Source: Marinobacter koreensis (GTDB lineage Bacteria; Pseudomonadota; Gammaproteobacteria; Pseudomonadales; Oleiphilaceae). From it: a stretch of DNA of 64,000 nucleotides. Where the stretch lies: assembly GCF_023156285.1 (NCBI RefSeq), contig NZ_JAKZAJ010000002.1:496001-560000 (forward strand), given 5' to 3'. Below, piece by piece: positions 55,212 through 63,908 of this stretch. Made by a program: the position numbers and the translations under genes. Position 1 is the stretch's first letter, and the number at the start of each line of letters is the position of its first letter. The notes beneath the pieces were generated by a model. That model saw only the letters and a list, made by a program, of their open reading frames with translations. It did not search any database and was not told the origin of the DNA.

Positions 55212-55643
55212 ATTGCCTGAAAATGCAAGCTTCGCACCTTCCGACAGTACAGACCGAATGACAGACAGAGCAGTCTCACGCCCAAGTGTTTTAGATCCAT
55301 CCGCAAGAATGGTCCCCATTGAATCCGTCATTTCAAGTGCCTGTGGAGTCGCGTTCAACAACTCCAAGCTTTTTGGTGTCAACGTGACGTTTTTAACCGA
55401 ACCGTAGACCTTCTTACCAATCCACAAATACCCAGCGTCTGTTAGCCAATTTACTGTGGCAGCTGCGAGCTCTTCGTATTCCTGTGCGTTGTAAAAAAGC
55501 TCCTCATCAAACCCCGATGTGTACCTGTCGTGTACGTTTTTTCCAAGGTCTTCGTATTTGATGTCTACTCTCACCGGAAAGCTTTCGTAGCAAGAGCCCA
55601 ATACTTCAGCAACATGTAGGTTAAACAGGTCAATATTTCGCAC
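55206..55643 (-). CDS. Unknown 145-residue cassette protein
   Basis: A soluble protein with a GTG start at 55643 and GAGGG upstream. The N-terminal part (about 25-95) reads like a winged helix (ELAAATVNWLTDAGYLWIGKKV, then NVTLTPKSLELL). The C-terminal part is an amphipathic segment. I recognise no family. It has array orientation. Confidence 0.75.
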   Translation of the reverse strand: MRNIDLFNLHVAEVLGSCYESFPVRVDIKYEDLGKNVHDRYTSGFDEELFYNAQEYEELAAATVNWLTDAGYLWIGKKVYGSVKNVTLTPKSLELLNATPQALEMTDSMGTILADGSKTLGRETALSVIRSVLSEGAKLAFSGNI

Positions 55644-55656
55644 GATAGGCCCTCGG

Positions 55657-55742
55657 ATTTAACGCCAGCCATAAGCGGCGCCCTGACAAGGGCGTCCTGT
55701 GGAAGGCCATTGGCCCGAAACAACCTTATGGCCTTGTTAAGC
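55657..55742 (-). other. attC site of the nuclease cassette
   Basis: An 86-base site from ATTTAAC to GTTAAGC with a stem GGCGCCCTG / AAGGGCGTCC. It overlaps the stop region of the gene at 55744 by its outer core. Confidence 0.88.
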
Positions 55743-55743
55743 A

Positions 55744-56544
55744 TTATTGCAGCCAACCACCCTGCTCCTTCCAAAGAAGCTCCAGAATATCTCGGGTGGC
55801 GTCTACTGGAGTATTCGTAATCTCTGACCCTGAGAAGCGAAGAGTGCGAAGACCGCGAATTGCCAGGACTCGATCCCTCTTACGGTCTTTTGAGAATGCT
55901 CCTGGTGAAGAATGGAATTGAAATCCGTCACATTCAACAATGAGGCCGAACTCAGATCTCTCTGGGCTCCAAAAGTAAAGATCAGGGCGTATGCCTCGAC
56001 CATCCACTTGAACGTTGGGAAAATTTGGCTGAATAGTCAAATGAACACTGTGGTCCATCATAAGGTAGTAATATCGGAACGTCAGGTGCCGCAAATAATT
56101 ACGCTCTTGCGCCTCCATGCGTCCTGCAATGAGCTCGGAATCCAAATAGGCCTCTATTTCAGAGAAGGGTTTCTGGCGACGCTCCCACCATGCGATAAAT
56201 TCTTTGAACCGCCCATAATACTCTCGAAAATACTCCACTTCCTGTAGCGCATCACGGCCAAACTGATGGATAACAAGCCCGAATGGATCTGCCTTTACGA
56301 ACCCAAGCAGCAGGGAGCGGAGAAAAATTTTCTCGATCGGTGACTCTTGGAAGGCGTCGATTACAGTTGAATTGTTCTTGATGTGCGTATCGAGCGCCAT
56401 CCTATACCATGAGGAAAAACCTGGATCTTCACCGTCGCATTCTTCTGAAATAGAACGTTGCTCGAAAGCGTCTAATAGCTCAACAAATGCATCGTCATCG
56501 AGAAGAACATTTTTAACCTCGGACTGGCTAAGAGATTTGCTCAT
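55744..56544 (-). CDS. PD-(D/E)XK-type nuclease (DUF559/Vsr-like), cassette gene
   Basis: A 266-residue protein. The C-terminal half carries an early acidic residue in SPIEKIFL, the metal-binding pattern RPDLYFW then LIVECDGFQFH, and a following basic helix KDRKRDRVLAIRGLRTLRF ending in GSEI. This is the Vsr/DUF559-type restriction-endonuclease-like fold. The N-terminal half is helical and unrecognised. A DNA-nicking or defence role is inferred. It has array orientation. Confidence 0.82.
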   Translation of the reverse strand: MSKSLSQSEVKNVLLDDDAFVELLDAFEQRSISEECDGEDPGFSSWYRMALDTHIKNNSTVIDAFQESPIEKIFLRSLLLGFVKADPFGLVIHQFGRDALQEVEYFREYYGRFKEFIAWWERRQKPFSEIEAYLDSELIAGRMEAQERNYLRHLTFRYYYLMMDHSVHLTIQPNFPNVQVDGRGIRPDLYFWSPERSEFGLIVECDGFQFHSSPGAFSKDRKRDRVLAIRGLRTLRFSGSEITNTPVDATRDILELLWKEQGGWLQ

Positions 56545-56586
56545 GCATCAATTCCAATTGCGAAAACTAAAGCGTCAAAGCCAACT

Positions 56587-56658
56587 GCTTAACGCCGTGC
56601 TTTGCGGCAAATTTGGAGCGCAGCGGAAAATTTGTCCGGCAACAGCGCCTTGTTAGCT
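56587..56658 (-). other. attC site of the COG4705 cassette (copy B)
   Basis: A 72-base site from GCTTAAC to GTTAGCT, the same as the site at 53898-53969 apart from the outermost bases, which come from the neighbour. Confidence 0.9.
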
Positions 56659-57455
56659 GTGATTTAATGCGCTTTGACTGCCGCGCTTTGAGGCAATACA
56701 ACAATTAAAATTGCGATTAAAACCAGCAATACTCCCGTTGCTGTGTAACGACTAAGTTCGAGCCCCCCATTTGCTAATGGTTTATCTAGGAAATCTCCGA
56801 CAACCGCGCCTAACGGACGTGTAAGAATGAAAGCTGACCAAAACAATATGGCTTTGGAAACTTTAGTGTAAAAATGCAGCAAAACAACGGATAGTAGCAT
56901 TGCACTGAAAATAGCTGCTGCACCAACATAACCAAGTCCAGCGGTATCTGCAGTCCAATCACCCAAAGCAGTACCGAGAGTCTGAGAAAACATAATAGTC
57001 AGCCAATAGTAAGACTCTGCTTTAGGCGTATGAACTGATGAAACATCAACACGACCAAGGTCGCGGTACCAAATTAGCAAAGAAGACAGCAGTAAAATAA
57101 ACAACAATGTAGACCCACCAGCGTAGCCGATACCAATAGAACGCGTTGCGAAATCAGCAAGTGTTGTCCCTACTGTGGTAGAAGCAATGATAGTTGCCCA
57201 ATAAACAAATGGATGGAATGCTGGTGCCTTAATCTGAAAAATTACTGCACCTACAAACAAAACCATGAAGATGCCAGTGCTAACTAGGTAACCCAAGCTC
57301 ATTGACATTGAAACTGCATCTCCGCCAGTTTCACCTAGTGTGGTAGCGAGAATTTTTATAACCCAGAAGCCGAGTGTAATTGCCGGAACTTTTACAAGAT
57401 GTTCTCGATGATCATTATTCACTTCTTTCTCCTTCGTTTGGATTACAGCTAACGC
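56589..57455. repeat. 867-bp duplicated cassette, copy B
   Basis: Partner of 53900-54766 (see there). Confidence 0.93.
56664..57422 (-). CDS. COG4705-like membrane protein with fourfold repeat, copy B
   Basis: A 252-residue protein identical to copy A except for one residue near the C-terminus (PQSAAVKAH here, PQRAAVKAH there). The start is taken as the GTG at 57422 with AAGGAG upstream, because an in-frame extension to 57497 lies within the neighbouring attC and has no counterpart in copy A. Confidence 0.85.
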   Translation of the reverse strand: MNNDHREHLVKVPAITLGFWVIKILATTLGETGGDAVSMSMSLGYLVSTGIFMVLFVGAVIFQIKAPAFHPFVYWATIIASTTVGTTLADFATRSIGIGYAGGSTLLFILLLSSLLIWYRDLGRVDVSSVHTPKAESYYWLTIMFSQTLGTALGDWTADTAGLGYVGAAAIFSAMLLSVVLLHFYTKVSKAILFWSAFILTRPLGAVVGDFLDKPLANGGLELSRYTATGVLLVLIAILIVVLPQSAAVKAH

Positions 57456-57506
57456 TTGCAGCAGGGGCGCGACGTCAGGAGCGTCCCTTGCCTGCACTTG
57501 TTAGAA
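57447..57506 (-). other. attC site of the first cassette
   Basis: A 60-base site from AGCTAAC to GTTAGAA. It forms a well-paired stem (TGCAGCAGGGGCGC against GCGTCCCTTGCCTGCA), so it is expected to be a good IntI substrate. Confidence 0.9.
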
Positions 57507-57533
57507 CAGGTAGGGGAAGGTTGAAGTAAATGA

Positions 57534-58337
57534 TTATTGCTTATTATAGCGCCCGGAAAATGATCCATCCCCTATGTAAGAAAAATCTAGCGCGTCATGT
57601 TTCTCATTTAAAATAACCAACCCTTCTTTAGAGCCGTCACTTATGCAGGAATCAGATATAATTTTCACTTCAAATAAATTAAACCGTGGGTCAGGCATGG
57701 TCAATTTTCCATAGATATTACAGCCAGGTGATGAGGCACCTGTTAATTCACCCGATGAGTTCACCGTTATAGTGCGGTCACCATCAAAGTTAACGTAAAT
57801 TCCTGAAATTCCCTCTAGAGATGCGCTTTTTCTATACAGGTCATCTAATGGATTTAATACCTTCCTTTCCGAGTTCCGTGTTATCAGTTTATTTTCAGAA
57901 ACTATATCAAACCCTTTTACAGAAATAGCTGGAACTATCGACCTCACGGAACCGCCACTTATGTATACCTTACTTTCCTCAGGCTCTAACTCAAACTCTA
58001 TCTTATTGTTCTCTATTTTTACCTTTCCCATTGCCCAAAACAGATTGGGGTAATTGACAGCACCTTGAGATCGTTCTGTTTCATTTGCGTGGAAAATTTG
58101 ATATGCATACTTTTCTTCGGTAACAATAAACCAAGTAGTGCATCCTAGCGCTGCACCACAAACACCTTCATTTGATAACTCCCATATACCGCTAGCCTTA
58201 CTTCTTATCTCATTATTTTTTGCATCTCCAGAGTCGCCATCATTGCAACCTGCTAATAGAAGAAAAACAAACCAAACCATTGCTATATTGGAATACGATG
58301 CAATTTTCTTAATTCTAAAAAGTATGCTATATCTCAT
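57534..58337 (-). CDS. Putative lipoprotein, first cassette gene
   Basis: A 267-residue precursor with a lipobox (FLLLAGC, Cys at about residue 30) after a long signal sequence. The mature part is beta-rich, with two similar-looking segments (GIWELSNEGVCGAAL and GISGIYVNFDGDR) and several cysteines. I recognise no family. As the attI-proximal cassette it is the most recently gained and best placed for expression. Confidence 0.8.
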   Translation of the reverse strand: MRYSILFRIKKIASYSNIAMVWFVFLLLAGCNDGDSGDAKNNEIRSKASGIWELSNEGVCGAALGCTTWFIVTEEKYAYQIFHANETERSQGAVNYPNLFWAMGKVKIENNKIEFELEPEESKVYISGGSVRSIVPAISVKGFDIVSENKLITRNSERKVLNPLDDLYRKSASLEGISGIYVNFDGDRTITVNSSGELTGASSPGCNIYGKLTMPDPRFNLFEVKIISDSCISDGSKEGLVILNEKHDALDFSYIGDGSFSGRYNKQ

Positions 58338-58380
58338 TAAAGTACCTTATTCATAATAAAACATTCATCACGTGGATTTA

Positions 58381-58387
58381 TTCTAAC
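58381..58387 (-). other. attI / first cassette junction
   Basis: On the minus strand GTTAGAA, the same core that closes the first attC (57500-57506). It lies about 210 bases from the intI start, a plausible attI distance. The exact extent of attI cannot be set without comparison. Confidence 0.6.
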
Positions 58388-58554
58388 AGCAATTAGACAG
58401 AGCGCTTCATGATTGCAGGAATTTGACCGCTTCGTTATTACGGTTTCTGGATCACAGTACGCAGTGCCCATAAATTTATAAAACAACAGGTTAGCCCACT
58501 ACACACTGCCTTTCCATGTAATCATTTGACATCTGTGATCCACGCCACCAATAA
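58388..58554. other. attI region and probable cassette promoter
   Basis: AT-rich, no gene. It contains the 9-base inverted repeat GGATCACAG (58449-58457) and CTGTGATCC (58533-58541), 75 bases apart. The cassette promoter Pc should be here on the minus strand; a TATAAA-like element occurs near 58470-58482 but I cannot fix its -35. Confidence 0.5.
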
Positions 58555-58574
58555 TACTGTATAAAAATACAGTA
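58555..58574. promoter_or_regulatory. LexA (SOS) box of intI
   Basis: TACTGTATAAAAATACAGTA contains CTGT, eight bases, ACAG, a near-perfect SOS box. It lies 21 bases before the intI ATG, overlapping its promoter. SOS control of integron integrases is well established. Confidence 0.9.
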
Positions 58575-58594
58575 TTGGCAGGGAGCCGGGACGA

Positions 58595-59554
58595 ATGAAA
58601 GGGAAACAGCCTCGCTTACGGGACCAGGTTCGTGCCGTTATTCGCGTGAATCATTACAGCATTCGTACCGAAAAAACCTACTGGTACTGGATCCGCTACT
58701 TCATTCGTTTTCAGCAAATGAGACACCCTCGCGATATGGGGCCCAGAGAGGTCAATGAGTTTCTGACCTGGCTTGCAGTGCATCGCAATGTCGCGGCTGC
58801 CACCCAGGCACAGGCCCTGAATGCTCTCGTTTTTCTCTATGACAAGGTGCTGGACAAGCCGCTCGGTGAGATTGGCGAAGTTATTCGCTCAAAGAAACCC
58901 CGGAAATTACCCGTGGTTTTGACGCATCAGGAAGCCATGCAGATTATCGACCGGCTTGGTAAAACCGACAGGCTCATTGCTTCGCTGCTCTATGGTTCCG
59001 GATTGCGTGTTACAGAAGCCTGTCGCTTGCGCATCAAAGACCTCGATTTTCAGCAGCAGGTGGTAACCGTGCGGGATGGTAAAGGCGCCAAAGACCGAAC
59101 AACCCTTCTTCCCATGACGCTCCTTGGGCCGTTGCACGATCATGTTGACGCTATTCGCAAGGCCTGGAAACAGCGAGATGAGGAGTTCCTGCATCCGGTA
59201 AGCCTTCCATTTGCTTTGGCCCGCAAGTACCCCAATGCCGGAAAATCTCTGGAATGGCAGTGGCTGTTCCCTTCCCCCACGCTCAGCACGGATAATCTCG
59301 GCAACGTTGCTCGTCATCATCGCCACATATCCTCTGTACAGCGGGCCGTGCGGGCGGCTGCACAGGAAGCCGGCATTGGGAAACGTGCCGGCTGCCATAC
59401 CTTTAGACACACCTTCGCCACGGAACTTTTGAAGCGGGGAACCGACATCCGAACGGTTCAGGACCTCCTCGGCCACGCGGACCTGCGCACCACGCAAATT
59501 TACACCCACGTTCTCGGCCAGGGTTTCGCCGGAGTGCGCAGTCCGCTTGGCTAG
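58595..59554 (+). CDS. intI: Integron integrase IntI
   Basis: A 319-residue tyrosine recombinase. The catalytic residues are R138 (GSGLRVTEA), H268 and R271 (HTFRHTF), H294 (LLGHADL) and Y303 (QIYTHV). The extra IntI-specific segment (about 205-228, FALARKYPNAGKSLEWQW) distinguishes it from XerC/D. No truncation or frameshift is seen, so it should be active. GGGAG precedes the ATG. It is divergent from the array and under a LexA box. Confidence 0.96.
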   Translation: MKGKQPRLRDQVRAVIRVNHYSIRTEKTYWYWIRYFIRFQQMRHPRDMGPREVNEFLTWLAVHRNVAAATQAQALNALVFLYDKVLDKPLGEIGEVIRSKKPRKLPVVLTHQEAMQIIDRLGKTDRLIASLLYGSGLRVTEACRLRIKDLDFQQQVVTVRDGKGAKDRTTLLPMTLLGPLHDHVDAIRKAWKQRDEEFLHPVSLPFALARKYPNAGKSLEWQWLFPSPTLSTDNLGNVARHHRHISSVQRAVRAAAQEAGIGKRAGCHTFRHTFATELLKRGTDIRTVQDLLGHADLRTTQIYTHVLGQGFAGVRSPLG

Positions 59555-59568
59555 AGGTCAGCAAGCCC

Positions 59569-60627
59569 TCACCACTCCAACTGAGCCCCGGTCTGGTACT
59601 CGATCACCCGCGTCTCGAAGAAGTTCTTCTCCTTACGCATGGTCGCCTGTTCGTCCAGCCAGGGTGAGACGTTTTTCGCGCCCGGGAAGGGTTCGTCCAG
59701 GCCGACGGTTCGGGCCCGGCGATTGGCCACGAAGCGGAACTGCTCGCTGTGGTACTCGGCGGAATAGCCCAGGATCGGATCGCGCAGGATGTAGTTGGCG
59801 TAGGCGGTTTCAGCGGCTTCGGATTCGTCCCACATGTCGCGCACGGCCTTGGGGTCCAGGGTGATGTTTTCCTCTTCGAGGATCTGGTTCACCACTTTCA
59901 GGCCGAAGGAGAAATGCATGGCTTCGTCCCGGAGGATGTACTGGAGCTGTTCCCCGGTGCCGCGCATCAGGCCCCGGCGCTGCAGGGCGAAGATGGGGCT
60001 GAAGCCGTTATAGAACCAGGCGCCTTCGAAAACTGCCGCGAAAAACAGGTAGGACATGATGAACTCGTGCAGATCGTCCTTGTTGCGCAGGTTCATGTCG
60101 GAGCGCATGGCAGCGTCCAGGCGGCGGTTGGCCATCTGGATCTTGCCGTTGATGGCGGGCACCACGCGGTAGCGGTTGTAGATTTCGCTCTGGTCGAGGT
60201 TGAGGGTTTCGATGCAGTGCTGGTAGGCCCAGGTGTGCATGGCTTCTTCGTACACCTGCCGGGCCTGGTAGATCTGCAGTTCCGGGGCGCTCATTTTCTC
60301 CATCACCGCCAGGCCGATGTTGCGCATGGCGAGGATGTCGGAGGTGGTGAGGTACGCCAGCACGTTTTCGTACACGTGTTTTTCCGGCGCGGTGAGGCGA
60401 TGGTGGTAGTCGTGAACGTCCTGGGCCATGTTCACGTCCAGCGGCGTCCAGTGGTTCTTGTTGGCGTTCATGAAGTACTCCCAGGCCCAGGGGTACTTGA
60501 ACGGCGCCAATTGGTTGATATCCGTCTCGCCGTTGATTACCCGTTTGTCGTCCACGTTCACGGGGGCCGGGCCGCTGCTTGCGGCCGGTTTGCTTTGGGT
60601 ATTCGGTTCGTCGTCCCAGTCCAGCAT
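59569..60627 (-). CDS. nrdB: Class Ia ribonucleotide reductase, beta subunit
   Basis: A 352-residue R2 subunit that holds the diiron site and tyrosyl radical. Iron-ligand segments are visible as EKHVYENVLAY, EEAMHTWAYQH and DEAMHFSFG. The start at 60627 has AGGAGG upstream. It lies 29 bases after nrdA and is part of the same transcript. Confidence 0.95.
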   Translation of the reverse strand: MLDWDDEPNTQSKPAASSGPAPVNVDDKRVINGETDINQLAPFKYPWAWEYFMNANKNHWTPLDVNMAQDVHDYHHRLTAPEKHVYENVLAYLTTSDILAMRNIGLAVMEKMSAPELQIYQARQVYEEAMHTWAYQHCIETLNLDQSEIYNRYRVVPAINGKIQMANRRLDAAMRSDMNLRNKDDLHEFIMSYLFFAAVFEGAWFYNGFSPIFALQRRGLMRGTGEQLQYILRDEAMHFSFGLKVVNQILEEENITLDPKAVRDMWDESEAAETAYANYILRDPILGYSAEYHSEQFRFVANRRARTVGLDEPFPGAKNVSPWLDEQATMRKEKNFFETRVIEYQTGAQLEW

Positions 60628-60656
60628 TATGGTTGCCTCCTGAATAAAGTGAGTGG

Positions 60657-63425
60657 TTACTGACAGGCTTCGCAATCCGGATTATCGATACTGCACACCT
60701 GTGGCTGCGGGGCCGCGACCGGGGCGGCTTTTTCCGCAGCGCCGGTAGCGCCCAGGGAGCGCAGGTAGTAGGTGGTTTTCAGGCCGCGTTCCCAGGCGAG
60801 CTGGTACAGGGCATCCAGTTTCTTGCCGCTGGGTTCGGCCATGTAGAGGTTGAGGCTCTGGGCCTGGTCGAGCCATTTCTGGCGTCGGGCGGCGGCTTCC
60901 ACCAGCCAGCGGGCGTCGATTTCGAAGGCGGTGGCGTAGCGGGCCTTGAGTTCCGGCGGGATGCGGTCGATCTGTTGCACGCTGCCGTCGAAGTACTTGA
61001 GGTCGTTGACCATCACGTTGTCCCACAGGCCTTCCGTTTTCAGATCGCGCACCAGGGCGGGGTTCACCACGGTGAACTCGCCGGAGAGGTTCGATTTGAC
61101 GAACAGGTTCTGGTACGCCGGTTCGATGGACTGGGACACCCCGACGATGTTGGAGATGGTCGCCGTGGGCGCGATGGCCATGACGTTGCTGTTGCGCATG
61201 CCGTTCCTGGCGATGAGTTCGCGCACCGGCGACCAGTCCAGCCGGGCGTTGGTATTCACAGACAAATCCCCTTCCCTGCGGTTCTCCCTCAGCAATTTGA
61301 TGGAGTCGACCGGCAGGATGCCCTGGTGCCACAGGGAGCCTTCGTAGCTGTCGTAGGCGCCGCGCTCGCCGGCCAGGGTGGCCGACGCGCGGAGGGCGAA
61401 GTAGCTGAGTTGCTCCATGGCCACATCCGCGAATTCCACCGCTTCGGGGCTGGAGTACGGCAGGCCGAGTTGGTACAGGGCGTCCTGGAAGCCCATCAGG
61501 CCGAGGCCCACCGGGCGGTGTTTCAGGTTGGAGTTCCTGGCCTGGGGCACGGCGTAGTAGTTGATGTCGATGACGTTATCGAGCATGCGCACGGCGGTGG
61601 TCACGGTGCGTTCCAGCCGCTGTACGTCCAGTTCGCCGTCGCGGATGTGGGCCGCCAGGTTCACCGAACCCAGGTTGCACACGGCGATTTCATCGGCGCT
61701 GGTGTTCAGGGTGATTTCGGTGCACAGGTTAGAGCTGTGTACCACGCCCCGGTGCTGCTGGGGTGAGCGCAGGTTGCAGGGGTCCTTGAAGGTGATCCAG
61801 GGGTGGCCGGTCTCGAACAGCACGGTGAGCATCTTGCGCCAGAGCTGTTTGGCGGAGACCGTCTTGAACAGGGTAATCTCGCCCTGTTCCGCCAGCGCCT
61901 CGTAGTGCTCATAGCGTTCCCGGAAGGCGTTGCCGTAGAGGTCGTGAAGGTCCGGCACGTCGCTGGGGGAGAACAGGGTCCAGTTACGGTCTTCGCGCAT
62001 GCGTTCGATCAGCAGGTCCGGCACCCAATTGGCGGTGTTCATGTCGTGGGTGCGGCGGCGTTCGTCGCCGGTGTTCTTACGCAGTTCCAGGAATTCTTCG
62101 ATATCCAGGTGCCAGCTCTCCAGGTAGGCGCACACCGCGCCCTTACGCTTACCGCCCTGGTTCACCGCCACAGCGGTGTCGTTCACCACTTTCAGGAACG
62201 GCACCACGCCCTGGCTCTGGCCGTTGGTGCCCTTGATGTGGGAGCCCAGCGCCCGCACCGGCGTCCAGTCGTTGCCCAGGCCGCCGGCCCATTTGGAGAG
62301 CATGGCGTTGTCGCGGATGGCGCCGTAGATGGTTTCCAGGTCGTCCTGCACGGTGGTCAGGTAGCAGGAGGACAGCTGGGAGTGGCGGGTGCCGCTGTTG
62401 AACAGGGTGGGCGTGCTGGCCATGTAGTCGAAGCTGGAGAGCAGGTTGTAGAACTCGATGGCCCGTTCGTTGGGGTCGTCTTCCCTCAGGGCCAGGCCCA
62501 TGGCGACGCGCATGAAAAACACCTGGGGCAGCTCCAGGCGGGCACCGTTCCAGTGCAGGAAATAACGGTCGTACAGGGTCTGCAGGCCGAGGAAGCCGAA
62601 CTGCAGGTCCCGCTCCGGCTTCAGGGCGGCGCCGAGGCGTTCCAGGTCGAACGCGGCCAGGGCTTCATCCAGCAGTTCGTATCGGATACCCGCTTCAATG
62701 AATGCAGCCAGTGCCTGGGGGTAGATCTCCGCCAGCGGCAGGCTCATGGGCAGGCCGAGGGCCGCGGCGTTTTCCAGGCGAAGCTGTTCCAGCAGCAGGC
62801 GGGCGGTGACGGCACTGTAGTCCGGTTCCCGCTCGATGCGGCTGCGGGCAGTCATGATCAGAGCGGCGAGCACGTCGGCCTCGGCAATGCCGTCGTACAG
62901 GTTGGTGAGGGCGTCTTCCACCAGGGATTCGCCGTCGATGGCGTCCAGGCCGGCGGCGGCCTGTTCCACCTGGAGTTTCATCAGGCCCAGGTCCAGCGGG
63001 GCGGTCTCGCCGTTGGCCTTTTTCACGGTCAGGTGCGGGTGGGCTTCCACCGGTTCGTCGATGGCCCGCTGGCGCGCGTGGTCTTCCCGATAGAGCACAT
63101 AGGCACGGGCGACTTTCTGTTCTTCGGCCCGCATCAGCGCCAGTTCCACCTGGTCCTGGATGTCTTCGATGTGGACCTTGCCGCCGGCCTGCAGGCGCCG
63201 GCGGATGGCCTGAATCACCTGGTCGGTGACCCGGCGGACGGCGTCGTTCACCCGGGCGGAGCCGGCGGCCGGATCTCCTTCCACCGCCAGGAAGGCCTTG
63301 GTGACGGCGACACTGATCTTGGACGGATCGAAGCCCACGAGGGTGCCGTTGCGTTTGATGACCTGGAGGGTCTGGGTATCGGTGTGCGAGCTGGACCGGG
63401 GTTCGGCCAGGGCAGAAGCGGACAT
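60657..63425 (-). CDS. nrdA: Class Ia ribonucleotide reductase, alpha subunit
   Basis: A 922-residue R1 subunit. An ATP-cone is at about 15-110 (QVIKRNGTLVGFDPSKI), followed by a second, weaker ATP-cone-like domain (about 130-220), as in Pseudomonas NrdA. The catalytic barrel contains SSCYL and the finger-loop cysteine in NLCTEI. The C-terminal redox pair is in CSIDNPDCEACQ. The start at 63425 has AGGAG upstream. A cobalamin riboswitch lies in the leader. Confidence 0.95.
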   Translation of the reverse strand: MSASALAEPRSSSHTDTQTLQVIKRNGTLVGFDPSKISVAVTKAFLAVEGDPAAGSARVNDAVRRVTDQVIQAIRRRLQAGGKVHIEDIQDQVELALMRAEEQKVARAYVLYREDHARQRAIDEPVEAHPHLTVKKANGETAPLDLGLMKLQVEQAAAGLDAIDGESLVEDALTNLYDGIAEADVLAALIMTARSRIEREPDYSAVTARLLLEQLRLENAAALGLPMSLPLAEIYPQALAAFIEAGIRYELLDEALAAFDLERLGAALKPERDLQFGFLGLQTLYDRYFLHWNGARLELPQVFFMRVAMGLALREDDPNERAIEFYNLLSSFDYMASTPTLFNSGTRHSQLSSCYLTTVQDDLETIYGAIRDNAMLSKWAGGLGNDWTPVRALGSHIKGTNGQSQGVVPFLKVVNDTAVAVNQGGKRKGAVCAYLESWHLDIEEFLELRKNTGDERRRTHDMNTANWVPDLLIERMREDRNWTLFSPSDVPDLHDLYGNAFRERYEHYEALAEQGEITLFKTVSAKQLWRKMLTVLFETGHPWITFKDPCNLRSPQQHRGVVHSSNLCTEITLNTSADEIAVCNLGSVNLAAHIRDGELDVQRLERTVTTAVRMLDNVIDINYYAVPQARNSNLKHRPVGLGLMGFQDALYQLGLPYSSPEAVEFADVAMEQLSYFALRASATLAGERGAYDSYEGSLWHQGILPVDSIKLLRENRREGDLSVNTNARLDWSPVRELIARNGMRNSNVMAIAPTATISNIVGVSQSIEPAYQNLFVKSNLSGEFTVVNPALVRDLKTEGLWDNVMVNDLKYFDGSVQQIDRIPPELKARYATAFEIDARWLVEAAARRQKWLDQAQSLNLYMAEPSGKKLDALYQLAWERGLKTTYYLRSLGATGAAEKAAPVAAPQPQVCSIDNPDCEACQ

Positions 63426-63607
63426 GCGGTGTTCTCCTGAATACGCGTTGAATTCCATGTCCTTCGCGTACGCAGGCCGAACCGGCGGCACGGGGCCAGA
63501 GACTGGCGGCTGTGCGTGGCCGTGTCCGTTTGCTGCTCACCTTGATGGGCCTGATGCAGGCGCCTGAGTCGCGAAGGTGCAGTCGCGCTGTCTCCGATGG
63601 GCTGGAA
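63426..63607 (-). other. nrdAB leader between riboswitch and nrdA
   Basis: About 180 bases without a gene. Includes a hairpin GCCTG / CAGGC (63549-63561) that could be part of the expression platform. Confidence 0.5.
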
Positions 63608-63790
63608 ACAGCACCTCCCTGGCAGGTCTTCGGACTCAGGGGCGTGGATCGGTTGATCCGGCCTTGCGTGGCGACTTCCCGGCTTGCGCCAGTGTCATGC
63701 GTGCCACGCTCGTTCCCCAATACCGCTGCGCGTCAGTTCCGGACTCTCACCGGATTCCCGACTACCGCAGTGATCAGCAATTGATCACAA
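63608..63790 (-). promoter_or_regulatory. Cobalamin riboswitch controlling nrdAB
   Basis: On the minus strand the conserved elements of the B12 aptamer appear in order: GGGAATCCGGTGAGAGTCC then ACTGACGCGCAGCGG; GACACTGG; GCCGGGAAG; and GAGTCCGAAGACCTGCC near the 3' end. Adenosylcobalamin binding is expected to switch nrdAB off when B12 is plentiful, as is known where a B12-dependent reductase is also present. Confidence 0.88.
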
Positions 63791-63854
63791 TATCTGGTAG
63801 TGAACCAAGGATGAAAACACTATATACACGAATCAGGGGAAGAACAAGGCGGGC

Positions 63855-63880
63855 ATAAAAAAGGCCCCCAGGCGGGGGCC
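63855..63880 (-). terminator. Intrinsic terminator of the right-edge gene
   Basis: On the minus strand GGCCCCC, a short loop and GGGGGCC are followed by six T. It ends the gene that continues past the window edge and insulates the nrdAB promoter region. Confidence 0.88.
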
Positions 63881-63908
63881 AACTTCGTGACAGGACTACC
63901 ACTCGCAA

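Larger units (their letters stand above)
49570..59554. mobile_element. Chromosomal integron with about eleven cassettes
   Basis: It comprises intI (58595-59554), a LexA box, the attI junction near 58381-58387 and a leftward cassette array. At least eight intact attC sites have the same direction: on the minus strand each begins with a TTAACAA-like end and closes with a GCGTTA or GCTGTAA-like end. Cassettes are AT-richer than the host. The array lies between an MFS/small-protein pair and nrdB. Confidence 0.9.

Noticed and set aside
57423-57497. N-terminal extension of COG4705 copy B
   Set aside because: The extension lies in the neighbouring attC and is missing from copy A; a GTG with a good ribosome binding site fits both copies.
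58595-59554. XerC/XerD recombinase instead of integron integrase
   Set aside because: The IntI-specific insert at residues 205-228, the LexA box and the attC array decide for IntI.
61803-63440. 545-codon open frame antisense to nrdA
   Set aside because: Same reason; low-complexity Gly/Val/Gln-rich product and no ribosome binding site.
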